Assembly: GCA_021927905.1 (NCBI GenBank)
Contig: BLLK01000020.1
Span: forward strand, 1,736,001 to 1,800,000
DNA: 64,000 nt
Direction: 5' to 3'
DNA from: Chaetoceros tenuissimus
Taxonomy: Eukaryota; Bacillariophyta; Thalassiosirophyceae; Chaetocerotales; Chaetocerotaceae
Positions 60,980-64,000 of this stretch are shown one piece after another. The position numbers and the translations under genes are program-made. How positions within the stretch are numbered: position 1 is the first letter of the stretch; each line of letters opens with the position of its first letter. Below the pieces are notes generated by a model. That model ran no database searches and was not told where the DNA came from. It was given only the letters and a program-made list of their open reading frames with translations.

Positions 60980-62824
60980 ATGCAACAGCGAAGTAGAAAA
61001 ATTCGTAATTCGACAACTTCAAACTCAACACATGGCAAACACAAAAAACGTGGCTCGCAGACTCCTTTTGAAAAGATTGTCTTTGCATTCATTCTATTGC
61101 TTTTCTCAATCATAGTATGTGCTTTCATATACCAACTCTCAGTTCTCACTGCTGATGCTGATGCTGATGATGCATCGAAAACACAAGAAGGGCTAAAACA
61201 AGGAAGTATTCGTGCCAATGCTATGCTCAATGCTGTAAAGAATAAAATCGAAAGCAAAATTGAAGACACTCTTCATAAATCTTCATCCTATAATTCTTCA
61301 GCAGCAAAAGGGCCTCCACACCTTGACCCTCCCGTGCCATATTTACCAATATTTTCCGATATACCAAATAGCGAAGCATTGATTCAAGATGTACTAGATG
61401 GCAAACCCACCATTGCAGGAATCACTGCCCTACTACAAAAATATCTCAAAGAATTTCATGATGACAATACGCGGCTTTCTGCAAATCAAGCTCCTGGTCC
61501 TGAAATTCTAGATGCTTTTTATAAAACTGCAAACAAATATTTGAAACCATTTGATGAAGTATACAGAAACAAACCTATTTTTCCAATACGAGAAGATGAT
61601 TCTATATTTCTATCACTTGCATCCTTTCGAGAACACTTATTGAAGGACACATTGGTATACGCATTTGATAATGCAAAGCATCCCGAAAAGTTGTTTATAG
61701 GTGCAGTCGTACAGAATTGTTTTGGAAATGTTTTGCCTGACGGAAGTATTGATGCGTCAGGTACACCATGCAAAACTGGTGCGCAGGTTATTGGAAAAAA
61801 TGCCAAGGGAAGAGACATGACAAAAGTTTCCGATGCACCAATTGACAAAAATGGAATTGAAGACTTTTGTACGGATGAAAAATACAAGCATTTTTGTGAA
61901 AATGGGCAGGTTCGTGTGGTGTATGTTCACGAAACGGAAAGTCTGGGCCCTGCCATGGCGAGATATCACGCAAGTAAACTCTGGGGAGGAGAGACTTTCT
62001 TTGTTCAAACAGATTCTCGTAAGTCGCAAAGACAGCATATTCGTCATTTATCAAACAAGCCAGTCTAACCCTGTTCTTCACTCTCTATAGATCTTCAATT
62101 TGCAGTAGAGTGGGATGAAAAGTATAGAAATGAAGCCAAGGCTTGCAAGAGTTATCCAAAGGTAGTTTTGAGCAGTTATCCACCTGGATTTAGTCCAGGT
62201 AATGGAAATACAGTTAGAGAGACTCCTGGCGCTAGACTCTGTTTCTGTGAGACAAAGGTTGAAGATCCAAATCCAATTGTTCGCATTAATTCTGGAAGGG
62301 GTTATTCGGGTTCTGAACCTTATCCAACACAGATTCCATTTATTGCCGCTGGATTCTTCTTTGCTCGTGCTGAGTTTTTAGTTGACGTTCCTTTTGATCC
62401 ATACAATCCTTGGGTCTTTATGGGTGAAGAGATTGCTTTGTCGATGAGAGCTTGGACAAATGGTTGGAATATATACGCTCCTCGTAAGAATTTGATAGCG
62501 CATCAGTATCGGCCAGGGAGAATGGGTCTCCCAAAGTTTTGGGGCACAGTGAATCGACTTTATGGAAGACCTGGTATGAATACACGCCTTCAGGGAAATG
62601 TAATCAAACGTATTAAAAATATGGTTGGCTATCCAGATGCAACACTAGAAAAGATTAAAGAGCAAAACATTGAATATGTACTCCAAGATTTGGAATATTA
62701 CGGTCTAGGAAACAAGAGATCGAGAGAAGAATACATGACATTTGCAGGCTTGGTTGTTGATGAGAAAAACTCAGCACTAGATTGCAAACACATTGATTGG
62801 TGCAACAAAGGTACTCTAGAGTAA
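60980..62824 (+). CDS. GT60 family GlcNAc-transferase-like protein (Skp1 GlcNAcT / Gnt1 type)
   Basis: Two exons, 60980-62018 and 62091-62824 with a 72-nt GTAAGT...TATAG intron; 590 residues. The junction rebuilds FFVQTDSHLQF, the family 'QIDSH..F' metal/substrate motif. Type II topology: basic tail, membrane anchor about residues 32-54 (IVFAFILLLFSIIVCAFIYQL) and a stem with coiled character. Catalytic-domain blocks: DSIFLSLASFREHLLKDTL, KLFIGAVVQNC, PAMARYHASKLWGGE, PFIAAGFFFARAEFLVDVPF and FMGEEIALSMRAWTNGWNIY. In Dictyostelium the relative modifies hydroxyproline of Skp1 in the cytosol. The anchor here suggests a Golgi enzyme acting on other acceptors. Confidence 0.85.
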
Positions 62825-63118
62825 ACGAGCATTATAAAAATGATATAGAGTTTTATATCAGCAGACTTGCTTATTTTTACACGAGGCAGTCTTTGTAGGT
62901 TTACTGTGAAATTTATTTTCAAAAGTTTAGCTTTGTGTGACTTTTTATGTTGGTCGGCTCCGCCTTCTTCCCCGCCCACAAACAGCAGCCACACAAGCTG
63001 CCAAAAATCATCATCGAAATCTATTCTAAAAAAGGATACCCTCTACCTTACCATTAACATATACTTTGGGAGAGATATAATAGAGAATAGAAGAATCTAT
63101 AAATACTAGGATTGAATT

Positions 63119-64000
63119 ATGAACTCTAGTACATCAAATTTAAAGCCTCCTCCGAAAAAGAACGGCGAACGCCACACCCTTTCACCTCAACATGAACTTC
63201 GTCTAGAAGTCCCATCTCAAACAAATGTATCCGTCACGCTCATCTCAGGATCCGCAGAAATATTTGGAGCTGAATTGGCAACATTCACGTCTGATCCTTT
63301 GAAGCAGACATATTTAATAGCTGGTCATTCAAAATTTGCAATATTTACATGGCACGGTTGTACTGTGGATATCGATGTCGAATTTGGCAAGGAGGTTGAA
63401 ATTAGTTACACAAGTGATGAAACTGTAGCAAATGTTGCATTTGTCAATACGCATGCTCAGCTTGAAGCTATGAGAGACGAAGCTTTAATGAATGCCACCA
63501 GTGGTAATGGCAAAAGTACCGATGGTCCAAGAGTTTTGGTGGTTGGACCTGCCGATTGTGGAAAGACAAGTTTGGTTAAATTGCTAACTTCCTATGGTAA
63601 GAAATACTTTGTGTGATGGAATACATATTTTCCCCTTTGTGATACAATCTCAACCACCATAATAACTTGAATTAAAACCAGCTGTAAAACTTGGTAGAAC
63701 ACCCCTTTTGGTGGATCTTGATACGTCACAAAACATGTTGTGTGCACCTGGAACAATTGCGGCTTCACCAATCACACCTGATTCTATTTCACCTTTGACA
63801 AATGCATCTTCTTCATCATTATATCCAAATACAACTCCTCTTGTACTGTGGAATGGATCTACTGATTTATCTACAAATCCTGATTTGTACAAGGCACAAC
63901 TTGATAAACTTGGACAATGTATTGATGAGCGCAACCACATTAATGATGAAAATCCTGCTGAACCAGAACAGCAACACATTCTTGATGCAAGATCAAGTGG
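63119..64000 (+). CDS. CLP1: CLP1 polynucleotide kinase / pre-mRNA cleavage factor, 3' end outside window
   Basis: Exon 1 63119-63596 and exon 2 from 63684 to the window edge (87-nt GTAAGA...CAG intron), open to the last base; 264 residues visible. CLP1 phosphorylates RNA 5' ends and belongs to cleavage factor II and the tRNA-splicing complex. Seen: N-terminal beta domain (HELRLEVPSQTNVSVTLISG, AEIFGAELA, FAIFTWHGC) and Walker A VVGPADCGKTSLVKLL. After the junction come GRTPLLVDLDTSQNMLCAPG, the family's 'D.D.GQ..I.PGT', and PLVLWNG. The Gly of the usual DVGQ is replaced (DTSQ). CLP1-like NOL9/GRC3 is less likely given the N-terminal domain. Confidence 0.88.

Noticed and set aside
1-64000. 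CRISPR arrays, bacterial operons, or retroelements
   Set aside because: No regularly spaced repeats with unique spacers, no bacterial gene layout, and no reverse transcriptase, integrase or long terminal repeats recognised.

Overview
The window looks like nuclear DNA of a photosynthetic stramenopile, most likely a centric diatom. It is AT-rich and gene-dense, with one protein gene about every 1.5-2 kb on both strands. Introns are short, mostly with GTAAGT donors and AG acceptors. Several proteins begin with a signal peptide followed by an Ala/Gly-Phe motif of the diatom plastid type (the CRTISO-like oxidoreductase, an Mpv17-like protein and a large coiled-coil protein). Phosphoglycerate kinase carries a mitochondrial presequence, as known for diatom lower glycolysis. 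An axonemal-type dynein intermediate chain suggests a flagellate stage, as in sperm of centric diatoms. The species itself cannot be fixed from the sequence.

Layout. 1-6 kb: end of a wax-ester-synthase-like acyltransferase, a dynein intermediate chain, a beta-trefoil-like protein, a selenocysteine methionine sulfoxide reductase A and complex I subunit NDUFA2. 6-16 kb: nitrilase/omega-amidase, phosphoglycerate mutase, tafazzin-like acyltransferase, phytochelatin synthase, then a rearranged RING/DEAH-helicase locus. 16-27 kb: hypothetical protein, GT31 glycosyltransferase, CXC (LIN54/tesmin-type) regulator, METTL21-like methyltransferase, CRTISO-like oxidoreductase. 27-35 kb: TPR-DnaJ cochaperone, PGK, mitochondrial bL35, UTP7/WDR46, COQ9, Mpv17-like protein. 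36-46 kb: SDR, exostosin-like GT47, DDX31/Dbp7 helicase, a Cys-rich membrane protein built from a repeated module, hypothetical protein. 46-64 kb: AP-3 beta, a MITE, a 1398-residue plastid coiled-coil protein, a CHCHD2-like protein, a second MITE, a SAP-repeat/Myb gene, a GT60 glycosyltransferase and the start of CLP1.

The genes do not form one pathway. Recurring themes are mitochondrial function (NDUFA2, COQ9, CHCHD2-like, bL35m, PGK), ribosome biogenesis (WDR46, DDX31), Golgi glycosylation (GT31, GT47, GT60) and plastid proteins. The points most worth following up are: (1) an in-frame TGA at the catalytic position of MsrA with a candidate SECIS element; (2) two unrelated-looking miniature inverted-repeat elements, both flanked by the same 8-bp duplication GCTGTGGA; (3) a gene with recently amplified SAP-like repeats joined to a SHAQKYF-type Myb domain; (4) the modular Cys-rich membrane protein; (5) the coiled-coil protein ending in a methyltransferase-like fold. 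All exon models were made by eye from splice consensus, reading-frame continuity and family similarity.
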